Of a stretch of 64,000 nt of DNA, positions 32,895 through 47,800 are shown one piece after another (the stretch's first letter is position 1; the number at the start of each line of letters is the position of its first letter). A program made the translations under genes and the position numbers. The notes under the pieces are model-generated. The model saw nothing but the letters and a program-made list of their open reading frames with translations. It was not told the origin of the DNA and did not search any database. The DNA is from Nematostella vectensis. Taxonomy: Eukaryota > Cnidaria > Anthozoa > Actiniaria > Edwardsiidae. The stretch lies in the NCBI RefSeq assembly GCF_932526225.1, contig NC_064045.1:10570022-10634021 (forward strand). Reading direction: 5' to 3'.

Positions 32895-35800
32895 GGCTGA
32901 CAATTGAAAAACGAAAAAAGGAAAAAAATCATAGTAATTTGACATGTTTCTGTTGCAAAAAGTGTGTGTGTGTGTGAGGGGTGGGGGGGGGGGGGGGGGG
33001 GTGGGGGGACGCCCCTCCCTCTCCACGGTGCCTGACTACTTTGAAGCCTGGCTGCAGAAAAAGTAAGTAAACTTACCTTCCCATCAGCTGACCCTGTAAT
33101 CACCCGACAGTACAGGAACTCCAGGCATAGAACCTCCCTGCACAGACAAGTAAAATGAGACAAGTGTATAGCATTGCGCAAATCACATAGAGACATCAAG
33201 CACTACTCGTCATTTTAACTGATTTCACTTAATTTATTACACTTGTTTTCGCGTCACTTCTATTTCGCGAAGAGCAGAGTATTACCCTTTGCCATAGTTT
33301 TGATGATAATATAGTATTTTTCAATCCCAGCTTAAAGCTTGGTTTTATTGTCACAAAATCGCAACTCACCTGCTTTATTTTTTTTACGAAAATGCAAAAA
33401 TCGTGAAATATTGACATCGCGAGAATCAATTGTAGCAAGGAAGGCTAGGTAGCATTTCCAAGGGATTCAGCGGAAAGTTTGACCGAGCGAGCACAAGAAA
33501 AAAGAGGGCGCAAGCGTTTCCACTAAGAATTTCTACACATATCACCTCGCCCTCCCCCCTCCTTCGCCCGGGGGCAGTTGTGCACGTCCGGTAGTCGTAT
33601 TTTTTGCTGTGAAATTTGTGTAAATCTCCTAGCGAGTAAAATCCACTTGAATCATTTTGAAATTCAATCCATCCTATAACAACAGCTGCTTAACTTTATT
33701 TATAAAGGACCAAATAGTTCAGGACAAAAACTCTTTGAGAAAGATGAGTTTTCAGTATTAAAACCACAATGTCAAACATATGACATGTTAAAGAATGTCA
33801 ACCATCCACTTCTTTGTTATTGTTTATCATTGAAAATACAACGGTTTATTCGCAAGGAAATAACAATCTACGAATGAAGTCTGATATGTTATTGACGATA
33901 TTTTATTAAGAATATCTTGCCCACTCGTTTGAATTAGCCGATGGAAATGGATGTTTGTGTGACTCGCCATTGAGCGGGAGCGTAAAATGGCGGCGTGATT
34001 GGCCTTCTAAAAACAACTAGACCCTGCGCGCAAGATTGACTGGGATACCTGAAATCTACAACTTGTTTGTGTGACATGTATGACATGTGTGACATGCCTT
34101 CTTTGGATATAATAAAAAAATGTATATAATTTTGTTTTTTTATTGTAAATGCCATATCACAACACTGATTGGGGCAAGAAAGGTAAGAGCATCATCTCTT
34201 CAGTGTGGGGTGGACTTGAGGTGTGCTCCATGAAAGTAGACAGGGCTGATTGTCCTATCTTCAAATACTATCCCCACATCAGAGTTAGCACCGAAATAAG
34301 ATTGAGGAACGCTGAAAATGTGTTTTAAAATTGTTATTTCTTAAACATTTCTTTGATTCACTGCCATCAATGTGCTATCACTTAGGGGTAAATTTATTTT
34401 AACACCCAAAGTAAGTCCTATTGTATTAACAATATAATTTTATTAAAATGCATTTTATTTATGTAAGTTACAAGTAAACAACAACATTTATTTATTTTGA
34501 AATCAAATGAGAGGGCTATAGAATATCCACAGGTATCCAGTAAAGAGCCTTACTTGGGATGTCTGAAGGCTTGGAGGCATTTCTTGTGACTTCCAATCAC
34601 ACTCCAGGCCATAGCATAACAATCCGTACTTCCTGTGATCACGTGGTATGCATCAAACTTGACGCACGTGATAGCACCGTGGTGACCATCGAGGGACTGG
34701 GGAGAGGAGATATAACGCGTCAGTCACGTGATCTCCGATCGAGTGATGTAAACATTTAAAAACCTGCTCTACATTGAATAGACAAATTATTATAATATCA
34801 TCATCACCACCACCATCATCATCATCGTCATCACCATCATCACCACAACCATCATCAACACCATCGTCATCCCCAACTTTATTATCATCATCACAACTAC
34901 CACTGTCATTACCACCATCATCACCATCATCATCACCATTACAATATTATTATCATAACTATTATTATTTTAATCATTTTTGTATCATTTCTATTACCAT
35001 CATCATTCACATTAAATACTAATTCTATAATCATCATTATTGCTGCTTACTTTCTGTAGGGTGGCAGATTCAATGTCCCAGACCTTGACCTTGCCTCCTT
35101 CACATCCGCTGATGACAAGTGCATCAGAAACCTGCAGGAAACAGTGACATGCAAGTCAGACCAAGCTAACACAAACTTCCATCCCTTCCCTTACCTCCAT
35201 TCGTTGTACCTTTGAACCTAGTGTGAGGGGAATGCAGCAAGGAGAAGGCCAAAAAACACAGAGGGGTAGCGAGAGTGGTAAATTCGAGACTTGCCGAGGC
35301 GCCGAGACCCGCGTTTCAAAATCCGAGCCCGAGACTTTTGTCAAATTTTAGAATCCGAGCCCGAGCTTTTCAGGTCTTTTAAAAAACGATCCCGAGCTTT
35401 AATTTCGATAAAACTGCAAGTGCGAGACTTGATGGTGAAATTGTTCTTGTTAGAGAATCGTTTTTCTGGAAATAAAGATAGAGATCGGCACGGCCACTCA
35501 AGATAATCACAATACAAACGAAACCTCACATGTTTTGTTCTTTGTCAGGCTAGTCCCGGTCACACGCAAATCCAGGCCCGAACAATCAACAACAACTCCA
35601 AAATCGCGTTTAAAAGTCCGAGACTCCGAGACCGTGGTAGAACAAAAGGAGGGTCCGAGACCCATAACATTTTGAAAAATCGAGATTTCGAGACTTGCGT
35701 AAAAAACGCCGAGATTCCTATACTTTGCAAATTTTTTGCGAGACTTCCGAAATCTCAAGGTACCCATGGCGGACGGATTACAGGCTTCTCTACAAGACTT

Positions 35801-38800
35801 AAAAATACTGTTACTGTGAACCACACTCCCTGGACGAAGCATTGGAGTATACAATAGCAAGGACTGCCATGGAAAAAAATGCTAGGATAATTAAAAAGGA
35901 GGGTTGCGACATGTCTCATTTCAGCCATGCTTTTGTCTACATGTACAGAAGCTCTACGCCCGGTATCCCCAAGGACGGAAAACACAGGAAGCCCACTTAC
36001 ACTAACAGTCTGCACAACATGCCGATGGCGAAATGTTCTTCTGCATTTTCCAGTTTCAAAATTCCAGACCTTGACACTCTTGTCACGTGACCCTGATGCC
36101 AAGTTGTCGCCATGGAGACTTATGCATAGTACCGTGGCACGATGGCTGTAAAAGCAAGAAAACTTAATAATCCAATAATAATAATAATAATTTTATATTT
36201 TTATGGAAAAATTGACATGTGAATATGATCGAATGCACCCAAACAACAACAACAACAACAAAAAGCCTGTGAAATGTTTCACACAGGCATTGATATCTAT
36301 ACTCTATGATGGTCATGTCTTTCAGGAGTGACTAGGATTTTGGGTTATCTTGAGCATCCTGAGCCAGTAACAAACTGCCCCAATTATGTAGGAAGGAAGG
36401 CAGGGGAAGATCCAGTATGTCTCTGGTTAATAATGATTACTTTCTAGGCTTCCTCAGCATTTGGACTTGCCATATGGTTGGGGGCAGATAACTTGTGCCT
36501 GGCTTGGTAATTATTATAGGCTTCCTCAGCATTTGGACTTGCCATATGGTTGGGGGCAGATAACTTGTGCCTGGCTTGGTAATTATTATAGGCTTTCTCA
36601 ACATATATATATGTTATTTACCAGCTGGGAGGTCTGTATCGTGAAATACCGTGATCGAGGTTTTGAAAATGCAGACCGAGGCCGAAGGCGGAGGTCAGCA
36701 TTTTCAAGGCCGAGGCCATGGTATTTCACGATACGGACTGACCCTTAGCTGTGAAAAAAAAACATATTAATTTTTTACCTCAATTGATTTTCCAACTTTG
36801 TTTACTTTGTTTACGGGCTAATGGTTGCAGGAGGCGAGGTTTCGCTTCTGACTTTCGTCGATGTTCGTGAAGATTTTGTTCACTCATTATCATTCAATAA
36901 ACTCCATTTTGTATCTCCACACAACTTTTTAATCCTCCAGAAATACAGAATCTCCAAAGAAGACATTCTCTGAGTTTTGACAGACAATTTTGTAAAATAA
37001 TTTAGTCCAAATTGATACGTCGTTCTCACTCGAATTGATCGTAGAAATGTCTTCTTTCACTTTAAATCCTCTACAGACGATAAGATATTTTCACTAAAGA
37101 ACAATCTTGAATGTGGATACGTTAAGCTGATTATGCAGGTAAATCCATAGAGTAATTTGTCGTTTTTTTTTCCTATGAAAAGACGATTTGCTGCCTTTTT
37201 TTACTCCCAAATAAACTTTCAGCAAACTTGAAATTGTCGCGCACGTTGCAAAATCATTATGGAAGGAAATTTACAAATCAACTCACTATTTCTAACTTTG
37301 GAGGTGAGCGGTCCGGTATCGCGGGGTCCGGATCGTAAGATACCGGACCTCACGAGAGCCAAGCAGAGCGCGCGATTTGATGGATACCGGACTCCGAAAA
37401 AAATAATAATTTGACTTATTGCCAGATTGGGAAGGACAGGACATAATTTCTGCCTGGCTTGGTAATGTGACTTTATAGGGTCTCTGAATATGGTCTCCCA
37501 ACATTTGAACGTGTTTAAAATGCTTTGCAGTGTTTGCATGCTCAACTTCTTGTCTATGTGCTCAATGGAGTTTTGAGGCAAAAACATTCGCCCTCAGTAT
37601 TTTGCTAGTGCTTGCATGCTCTTGGGTTCTCACCAAAGAACGCTTAATGGACTTTAGATATATTTTGTTTTTGCTTAATATAAGACACTTGGATGGCCCA
37701 GTGTGTTAGCACAAGCGTATGGGGCCTCTCACCTCTGCCGAAACAGGTTTGATTCCCGGTTGAGACATGGATAGTATCTTTCTGATTCACGGCCCTGAAT
37801 TTGAATTGTTGAACGTGTGAGCTTACTAGAAGCTTGTGTCCCTCAGTTCAATAGCATTTTAAATGTGAAGGGCCATTGATCTTCAGGGAATGGCGCTAAA
37901 TCATAAATCCATATATAAAGCTATAAATCAAGTAAATAATCATGTAAATTGGACTCACCCTCTAAAGATACACTTGCAGTTCCCTTTCTTGATATCCCAG
38001 CATCTGAAAATAGGATATTTATTATTGTTTATTTGAACAGTACAAAGCAAAGAGAAGAGAACCATTTCATCATGTTTGTAAAGTATAAAAGCAGCTATAT
38101 GCATACCCTCCATACCTCTTGTGGAAGAACATTTTTTTTCAAAAGTAGCAACATCATAATAAATTATGGAAACAATGAGATTTCTACTTATAGTATTTAC
38201 CAAATAGTGATTCCCTATTCACCTTATAGAAGTGTCATAACCGCCACTTAAGACAACTCCTCTACTCTCTGCCACGTGAACACATCTGATGGATCCAGCG
38301 TGTCCTTGAATGGCCCTTTCACATTTCCCTGTTGCTGAGTCAATCAGTCGCACCTTTCTGTCATACGATCCTGACACTACAAGCCGACCACCCGCAAAAT
38401 TTGTGCAGCGGTGATGGTCATCACTGAAAAGTCACAAAGAAGTGGAGATATGAAAGAAGTGATTGTCTGTTGTTGTTGGTTAATTAACAATGACCTTTGT
38501 CTATCAATGACAACACAAAAATTATCACACATTTATCATCAACATGACCATTATAATCAACAATACCACCCAGAGGAGGTTGGTCACCGGCGCGCAAAGG
38601 TTCCTGGGGGTCGTTTCTCAAAAATCCCGATAAACCCGGAAAGTCACCCGGTAAGCCCCCCATAAACTTTACGGGTTTTTCTCAGAACGCCCGTTATTTT
38701 CGGGCCCGGAAAAAATCCCGGTAACTCGCCCGGTAACTTACGGGAGCTAAAGAGCTCCCGTTGACTTACCGGGAATTACTTTTAATGCGATAATTGATAC

Positions 38801-41800
38801 CCAAAACGATGTTTTTCCTTAATATTTTCAGCTGAATTTATAGATCAACTATTCATCTAGAATTGGCCAAGTTGAACTATCCAATTTGGTGCTTTTTTCC
38901 GATTAAATCTCGCCATTTTCAAGTTGTGTCGAGTTGTAGTAAATTTTCATCAATTGAGAAAACCATATCACTGCCCAGAAAGAAGTGGGCCAATCACAGC
39001 TAACATCATTTTAAGGGATTCCCTACCAGCCAATCAGGTTTCTTTTCTATCAAATGATTTTGACATTTAGCTGTCACCGTGCGCCTAAAAAAATGTAAAC
39101 AACTTTGCGAAGGTATTGGAAGTTTGCTACAAAATGAGACTTTATCTACTTGTTCATTGTCTTTTCTTCGAAAAGTGCCGATGCAACAGCAGTGTTTGGG
39201 GTACTAGTTGTCTACAGACATCGACAAATCTACGATTTTTATTGATATTCAATAATCATTTAGCCAATCTTTTCATTAACTCTGAAAATTATAATTTGCT
39301 TATCAGGAACCCGTAAACAACCGGGACCGCTAGCTTTGAGAAACGCTCTTCCTCGCCCGGAAAAGTATCCCGAAAACTCCCCCGGTACCCTAACGGGCCC
39401 GGATATTATCGGGAGTTTTGAGAAACGACCCCCTGGTCTAGATATCATATTTTATGCAAATCAGTTCATTTGCCGTTGGGAGACCTAAGTGTGAACATGG
39501 ATTCTATCAGCGAACAAGAACACCAAGATGAAATCTTCGTCCGAAACGATCTCATCGTAGTTCACTGTGTAGATACAAGCTACTCATTTTCTCTTACAGT
39601 ACCTAGTCTACCTTTCTTAGCAATCAGTGTCGTATACTGTCATTTCAGCTTCGCAAATTCGCCATTTGAGAGGCGAATGCTTTTGATTCCGGACTGTCCT
39701 AATTTACTTCGCAAGTTGGTAGTTTCTTGGTGTTCGGAGCACAGGACCAAAATCACAATGGAACAAAAGCCAAAAACAAAGACCTTAGAACGAGACAATG
39801 AAATAGAGTACAAAGGCCTTGAGCACCCAAAACAAAGCTCCCGTAACACCAAGGAATACACCGCAAGTTTGAATTCGCTGATTCACTTTGCTCTGTAAAA
39901 GTTTTAAATCAGTTATTCACTTGATCTAGACGTTTCTTGTAGAAGAAGTAAGCTTAAAGTAAGCTAAGTTCAAGTTAGATATTTATGCCGTAGTGTATGA
40001 ATCGACTCTTTCTAAAATGTCCTCTAAGCAAAACAATGCTGACGAAATATAAGACCAAACTGTTATATTTGTCTATTTATAAGTCTATCATATAGTCTTT
40101 GGTTTTGTGGTAAAATCAGTTTGCTTGTATTAAAAAAAAACAGTGTGATCCTGCCGAAGTTGTTGATGAAGACAGAGAGGTCTTGCTTTTTTGGGACTTC
40201 ACAATAATTGACGATGCAAACGTCGACGTCTCTGCCCCTCAAAATCCAAACTATGAAGAGCTGGAGTTTGCCCCACGACTGAATTGGGAAACAGTGGATT
40301 GTAACTGCTCTAAATATCCAAATCCTGGTCCTGTTCTTTTGGCTGTCGATCCCGTGGCTGAGTCAACAGACAATGGTAAACAACTAATAAAATGTGGTGT
40401 TACCAAATGCTTAGTCAACATAAAAAAACACATTTAAGCTTGATAAACACCCTCTGAAATAATATAAAAACTTTTACAGCGTTGAAAGTGGTTCTTAACT
40501 TTATGTTTCATGCTACTATTGCTATGCAATAGTAATAATTATTTTCCATTTTAAATTTGAGTCATTCAGACATTTTTTCTTTTGGTTTCATATCTACTAT
40601 AGTTTACAGTTGTTATCAAATGTTTTCACTGCTATATCGGTCATTGCAACTATTATTTTTATTATTGTATCTTGTATTGGCTCGGATCACTGTCTGCGTG
40701 TAGAACCATATTTGAGCTTGCAATGCTTTTACATTACAAAAAAAAACGTGTGTTGTTTATAACTTTGTTTTGTCTTTCATCAGGCAACAGCCTAACACTG
40801 ATTCAGCTGAGTGTGTTAATAATGACGATGAGTCTTCTGATAGTGAACAAGAATATTTATTAGAAGACTGGGAAGATGAGCTGGATGAAGAGGGTCTAAC
40901 TCATACTATACCCTTTAAATGTATTGGAGCTGCTCATGAAAAAACAAGACAGCCAAACCTGCAACTAGCCAAGGGGATAATTCAAAGGGGAGAAAGGGTA
41001 CAATGTAGATTACGGCCCGAGCCTCAAAATGAGCAAGAGAAAGATGCTATTGCTATAGATATAGACTATGGCTGTGGATGGAAGCACGTAGGATATATAG
41101 CAAGAGAGTTGACGAAGTACATTCATCCGCTTATAAATGAAAACAATATAGTTTCTGTATCTGTACAACATATTAAATTCCGTGTTTATTTTCTTAAAAT
41201 GGGTTTTTATCCTTAAAATATTAATAGAAAGGGTAAGAGCTTGGGAACTCTTTGCTCTTAGAGAGAGTTCTAAAGTACAATAGGAAAGATTTTGAATTCT
41301 AGGAGAAAAAACATTTGTTTTCAATAACTTCTTGATACTCGACACACATTCTAAAAATTATTGTCTTATACTTCAGTTTTGCAATCTGTTTTACAGTGTT
41401 AGCCTCAAAATCATGTGATATATAGAGGATATAACATGGGCACGGGAGATACAAACTTTATTTTCAAGTGTTGAAATACCACAACGAGAAGATAAAAATT
41501 GTATCTGTTAAGTGACCACGTAATAGCGGAGCCAGCGCGGCCGTAGGCTGCGCGGAGCTCCATAGGTATAGAAATATGGTATAACTATGAGACTTGGTTT
41601 TGTGGTCATTGCGCGGGTACCCCGTGGTGTCACTCGCGAGTCAGTCAGCCGCGCAACTCCCAGGCCCCACTCGGCCCCGTAATGGCGGCTAAATACAAGC
41701 ACGGAGCAAGGGAAAAAGTTCTTGTCATGCGATGATTATTTCTTTTTGCCTCAAATTTTGTGACTTAAGGGTAAAGTCAACTAAAGGAGATCTACTAACA

Positions 41801-44800
41801 TTCATTCACGCCAAGATTTATGTAAGGGTATGTCTGGTTTTAGCTAGTAAATTTAAAAGTGAACACAACCACAAGAAAGCGACAAAAACAATGCAAGGTG
41901 AGTTTCGGCAATTATTGGGCTTTTTTTGTCCTTTTTGTTTGCTTTGAGAATGCGAGTACTTAACTTAGTAACCAAATTAATTGAGCATAACAACTTTTGT
42001 TTTGACATTCTTTGTTCTATCTTTGTTCTTGATTGTGTTGAAATATTTCATAACGGCTAACCAATATCGTGTTGCATTTGTCATATACTGCTAAAGAAGA
42101 CCGTTCTTGTCTTTATATCCTGTGCTCTTAGTCCTAAGAAGATACATATCCTTAGAAGATACAGCAACTTTTTCAACTTACAAGAGAAGTTTTCCTTACC
42201 GAGGATAAAAAAAAAGAAATTCAACCCCTTTTGCCAATATGTATTGTTATTGTCTGCATCTTGCATCTCATGTGTTTATTTTTTTTTTCAAATAGTTGTG
42301 GAAATTAGTAAGATTATAAATGTCTTGATGAAGAGATTGTTTTGAAAGAAATGTCACTCTTTTATGAACCAGGGACTACCTGAGGGCCAAGATGAATGCT
42401 AAAGACTAGAAGACAGGAGAATTGAAAACCATGTCTTGAAAGATAACAGTAGCGAGTTCTTATTCACTAGTCATTTGATACCCCCCACACATGGTCCCAG
42501 GAAAGGGTAGGGGATTAGACTTTAATAAAAGCCTGTTTCCAAGTTAAGAGTCAAAAACAGTCAATACAACAACCCCTCTTGATATATTTTGGTCAAAAAG
42601 TAATCTAAAACCCCACATTAACCCCTGACTTCCCCAGAACCATAAGGGACTAGGGCATTACTATGTGATTCAGCAGTACACACTCAATAGTTTTTTTAGA
42701 ACAAGATACTTACTTGTATATTATAGTAAACTAAAAAACAAACTTTTTCTTTTTAAATAATAAATCTGTAAAGAAAACAGTTTTCTATCAACCTAAAGAT
42801 AATGGGAAAGGGGATATTTTAGGAAAGTACTGAATATAATTATCACATTATTATTATTATATTTTCTTTTCAAACATTTAAAGAAGAGTCATATTTCTTC
42901 CTTTTCCCTGTTGACTATTTTTATGCAATTGATGCTCTTTGCTATTTCCCCTCTACACCAAAAATAAATACATGAACAGATTTGATTTTTAAATTAGAAA
43001 TTTTCATTTAGTACTTTCACTTATATCTTCTTTTTAGGATTTCCTCTCCAAGTCTCTTTCCCATTACATTTATTTTAGATCTTTAGATTTATTTCATAGG
43101 AATGGTTGGATCCAGGGTTTTTAAAAACACCAAAATATAATGCATTACTGGATGTATATTTGTAGATATTAATTCCCATGGGGATGTAAAATCGCCACTT
43201 AAAATGATACATTAAAATTTCAGTATTGCATCTATCTATTGCATCTACAATATTCTATCTTTGAAATCCTGTTTCATCCATTACTTGTTCTTCGAAAGGA
43301 ATGCTGTTACATCCATGACATATTCTGCACAAGGAAAAATTTGTCGGAGTATTGTTTTGATTTAAAAAAATAGTCATAATGGATACTTCTATGATAGGAC
43401 ATAAGAATTTACCATTAGACTCTTGACAACTTTGACAGCCACCTTCACACCAGGAATTGTGTTTGTTAACTTTGATGTACTGCATAATTTAAATTATCGA
43501 ATAAGGCCTGGATCCATTTGGTTGGTACAAAAAATAAATCTCAGTAGAGAGCAGGATCCTATATCCCCCAATAATACCTGATCAGTCAACACAAAAGGTG
43601 TTTATGCTGGCTCCGCTTTTAGGCAGTGCCTAAATCTATATATTATTTCTTTTATCATATACTTGTCTATGAATGCTGATTAGAGTTCAAAATAGCATTT
43701 TTGCCTCTTTTACATATACAGGGGATGTGTCATTTTCACTATTGAAATAAAAAAGTTTTCAAAATTGAAAAAAAATATAGGTATTTAATAGATAATCATA
43801 TGGTAAATTTATTATTTTGTTAACCAACAGTCCATGCTGGTGATTACAGACCCAAATGTCTCTTCTAATTCTGCAGAAACAATATCAGGCGGTGAACTGA
43901 TTTCTTTATATGACCACATGGGGCCAGAGTGCATTGACGCCCATTTATTACCAAACATGGTGTGACTCACACTATGAATTGTAGTCATCTGTAGCACTTA
44001 AATTAGATACATCATTTAGAGCAAAAAAACTCAAGTTGTGAGAGATCATACCAAATGGCATTCTGTCAATTGGCATCCTAGATTCTGAAGTACCAGGTCT
44101 CTTTGATCCAAAACAGTGGGCTGTCATGTATGGTAAGTTTTTTTTCCATTGGCAGATAAATGTTTAATAGCTTCAGCTGTCAAGGGCAAAAAATCCTTTG
44201 GAGTGTAGAAGCTTGGTATATTCTTGGCTATGTCATTCGTGATCCATTTATTGAATAGATTGACAACTAACTGTTGTCGCTGTCTTGCTGTCAGGTACTT
44301 AAAATATTTATTCAGTTCATTATACTGTATAATTAATTTTGAAAATTAAGCGTGCATTTGGAAAAACTTTTAGTCTAGTACTCTCATGTATTGGCTGTGC
44401 ACATTCTTTCCAGAATGCCTGTCTTTGATGTGTTGGCCATTTGCCCCCCCTCGTAGCCTCTATACAGTGCGACATACTGTACCAGACAGTGCTGATATTT
44501 CACTTTTTAACCAACAGTTATCAGGAGAAGTGTCCTGTCAAAACACAGAAGACGTTCATTTAACAAATTACGTACTAAGATGAAAATTAAGTTGAAAACT
44601 ACCATTTGTATATTTACAAATTACAGCATTTAAATTCTAAATGTATTTTTAATATATAACAATTTCTTTTAATTTGAAGCTGGGATACAATATTAAACAC
44701 CAAGGTGTTACTTATATAAGTTTAAGGTGTGTATACGAAATTTTAAGCTTTTTTCTGCAAAAACAAACTGCTAAGTATTTTGCATTTAACTCCATTAAAA

Positions 44801-47800
44801 ATATTTTATTTTTTTAAACAATACCTGTGAACTTGCCACTGGATCTTTTGATGTATTAAAAAGAGACTTTCTAGAAGATGTCGGACGACTGAAACGAGTT
44901 TTAGATGGTGCTTTCCCTGGAGTTATCGCCTTGTGCGATATGAGTTCTCTTCGTTGTCCTAAATTTGTAAGAGCCCATACTAGTTAGTAACAATGAAAAT
45001 AAAAGAAAATATAGAAAATTAATAGAAAGAATACTTATTTTGCCAGAATTTTGGAAATCATAAAGAAATCCATCTTGTTTACGCGCGGAAATCGCGCTAC
45101 ATAGTTGAGTATAGTATTACAAGCATCGATATGACCCATTTTGAAATCCATATATCTCTTAAACCGTTGATGGGTCGAGGGTGGGCGACCTCAAAAAAAT
45201 GTAGCTTAGTTATTGAACTTTTGAACTATGTAAATATTTTTTGTTAAAATTTGCAAAAAAATACAGGTTTTATTCCACTCATTACTGAAAAGTTTTAACG
45301 CACTGAAGGCTTGCGACACCTCTTAAAACAAAGTCAAATTTCTTTATGAAAAACCACTTACCTCTCCATTTTTCTTGAATAAGATCCTTCTTTATAACAT
45401 AACTATTATGTTCCGCCCATGCCAAGGAATATTTTTAGCTTAAAATTGTTCTGAAATTCCCTCTTTGTATGATTGTTAGACTAAGTTCACGAATAAATGT
45501 CATGGCACAGTGATTTTGAAAGCCCTTTTTCGATTGGACGATTTTGTACCATGATGCACCATGTTCCTGGTGACCAACCTCCTCTGAATACCACCATCAT
45601 CAATATAACTGCCATCATAATCAACACCATGATCATCACCACCACAACCAGCATCATCAACACCATGATCATCACCACCCCAACCAGCATCATCACCACC
45701 ACAACCATTATCATCACCACCATCATCATCATCAACACTACCATCATAACCACCACAACCATCATCATCACCACCACCATCATCATCATACCATCATCAT
45801 TATCATCATACCATCATCATCACCACCATCATTATCACCACCATCATCATCACCACTACCATCATCACCATCACCACCACCACTATCATCATCACCATCC
45901 TCATCACCACCATCATCATCATATCATCATCATCATCATCACCACTACCATCATCACCACCACCATCACCATCACCACCATCATCATCACCACTACCATC
46001 ATCACCACCACCATCACCATCACCACCATCATCATCACCACCATCATCACCATCATCACCACCATCATCATCACCACCATCATCATCACCACCATCATCA
46101 TCACCACCATCATCACCATCATCACCACCATCATCATCACCACCATCATCATCACCACTACCATCATAACCACCACAACCATTATCATCATTATATCATC
46201 ATCACCACCACAACCATTATCATCAACACCACCATCTTCACCACCACAACCATCATCATCAACACCACAACCATTATCATCACCAGCACGATCATCACCA
46301 CAACAACCATGATCATCAACACCACCATCACTATCATCAACACTTTCACCATCATCAGCATCATAATCAGCAATACCACCATCATGCTACAGCTACCATC
46401 ATTACTGTCAACACCTGTATCATCAAAGCCAAGACCACTGGCCACAAAATTATCAGTATAATAACAGGCCATTATTTATAACTATCACAAAACTACTCTC
46501 ACCATCACTATCATCACTACCACCACCATTGTTACTGTCATTACACTTTCTTTTTGACAAAAGGACAGTAAACATTCCTCTCACCACGGCAACAAGGTAT
46601 TACACACCTATTATACAACACATTTATTCCACAGTCAACATTTCTCTCACCCAACAAACACCACACAATGAGGTCTCACTCACATGTCTTGTAGCACCAG
46701 CACATTGTAAGCTCCACAGTAAACATTCCTCTCTTCCATCTTCACCATGGATGTTGGGATTCCATCATAACACTCCTCTAGGTTACGCCTATTCGCATGC
46801 CACATACTCCTAGTGGCCTCAAGGGGCCTGATGCCGACAAGGGCAGGGTGTACAGAGCTGTCTTCTTTTAGGGGTACATGTACCGGGATAAGCTTGGCAT
46901 ATTTTGGGTCCATACCTTTAGCTGATGCACCCTAGAAAGGTTAGATATTAATTAGAAAATAGCCATATATAAATAATATGGTTTGTGTGCTTATTTTAAA
47001 CTCTTTAAGAGTTTGAAATGAGACTGACTTTTACTTGTTGCTCTATAGAAAAGGTCAGATCCACCATATACTTAGTTTACAACCTTAGTATGAGTTGTAG
47101 GCTATTTTTGCACAAGAACAACAGTTTAAAAGTTTCTTATGATCAAATTTTTTTGCATCTTTGATTTTTCCTAGATCAGGAATCATAGTTTTTTTCCCAT
47201 GTCAATCAAAAAGGATGTATGCCCTTTGAGACCCCCTTTTGGGACACTTTATCTATTCTACCCAGGCGTTTAGCCAGGATTTTCTGAGAGGGGGCGTGTA
47301 AAGGCATAGATACTATAGAAAATTCATTTAAAAAGAAAATAAAGAACTTTGATAATTGCCAACCCAGAGCTACATTACAGGCGTGTTCCCAGGATTGGCC
47401 GAGGGAGGGTACACAGTCATAGGTATCATATGGAAAAAGCACAGTACTTAAAGATTCCTTAGTAAGAAATGACCCACTTTTGCCGCCAAGAGAGCGGGGG
47501 GGGGGGGGGGGGGGGGTGCACAGTCACAGGTATCATATGGAAAAAGCATAGACTTGAAGATTCCTTAATAAAAAACGACCCACTTTTTGGCGGCAAGGGG
47601 GTGCGCACCCTACGCACCCCCCTGTGTACGTGCCTGACAGTATGTGCATGCTTTCTTCCATAGTCACCCACCTGCATAAGCATAATCTCCTCTGACATTA
47701 GCTGGTGAACCATAAAGTCAGACTGCACTTCTTCAGCAAGCAGCCTCCAGTGCTTACTTATACACAGACAATTTGTCAAACTGTTCTTATCCAGCATTCC

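Noticed and set aside
45497-46312. 271-codon + strand ORF and Met/Val-rich - strand ORFs
   Set aside because: Trinucleotide microsatellite (CAT/CAC); composition is entirely repeat-driven.
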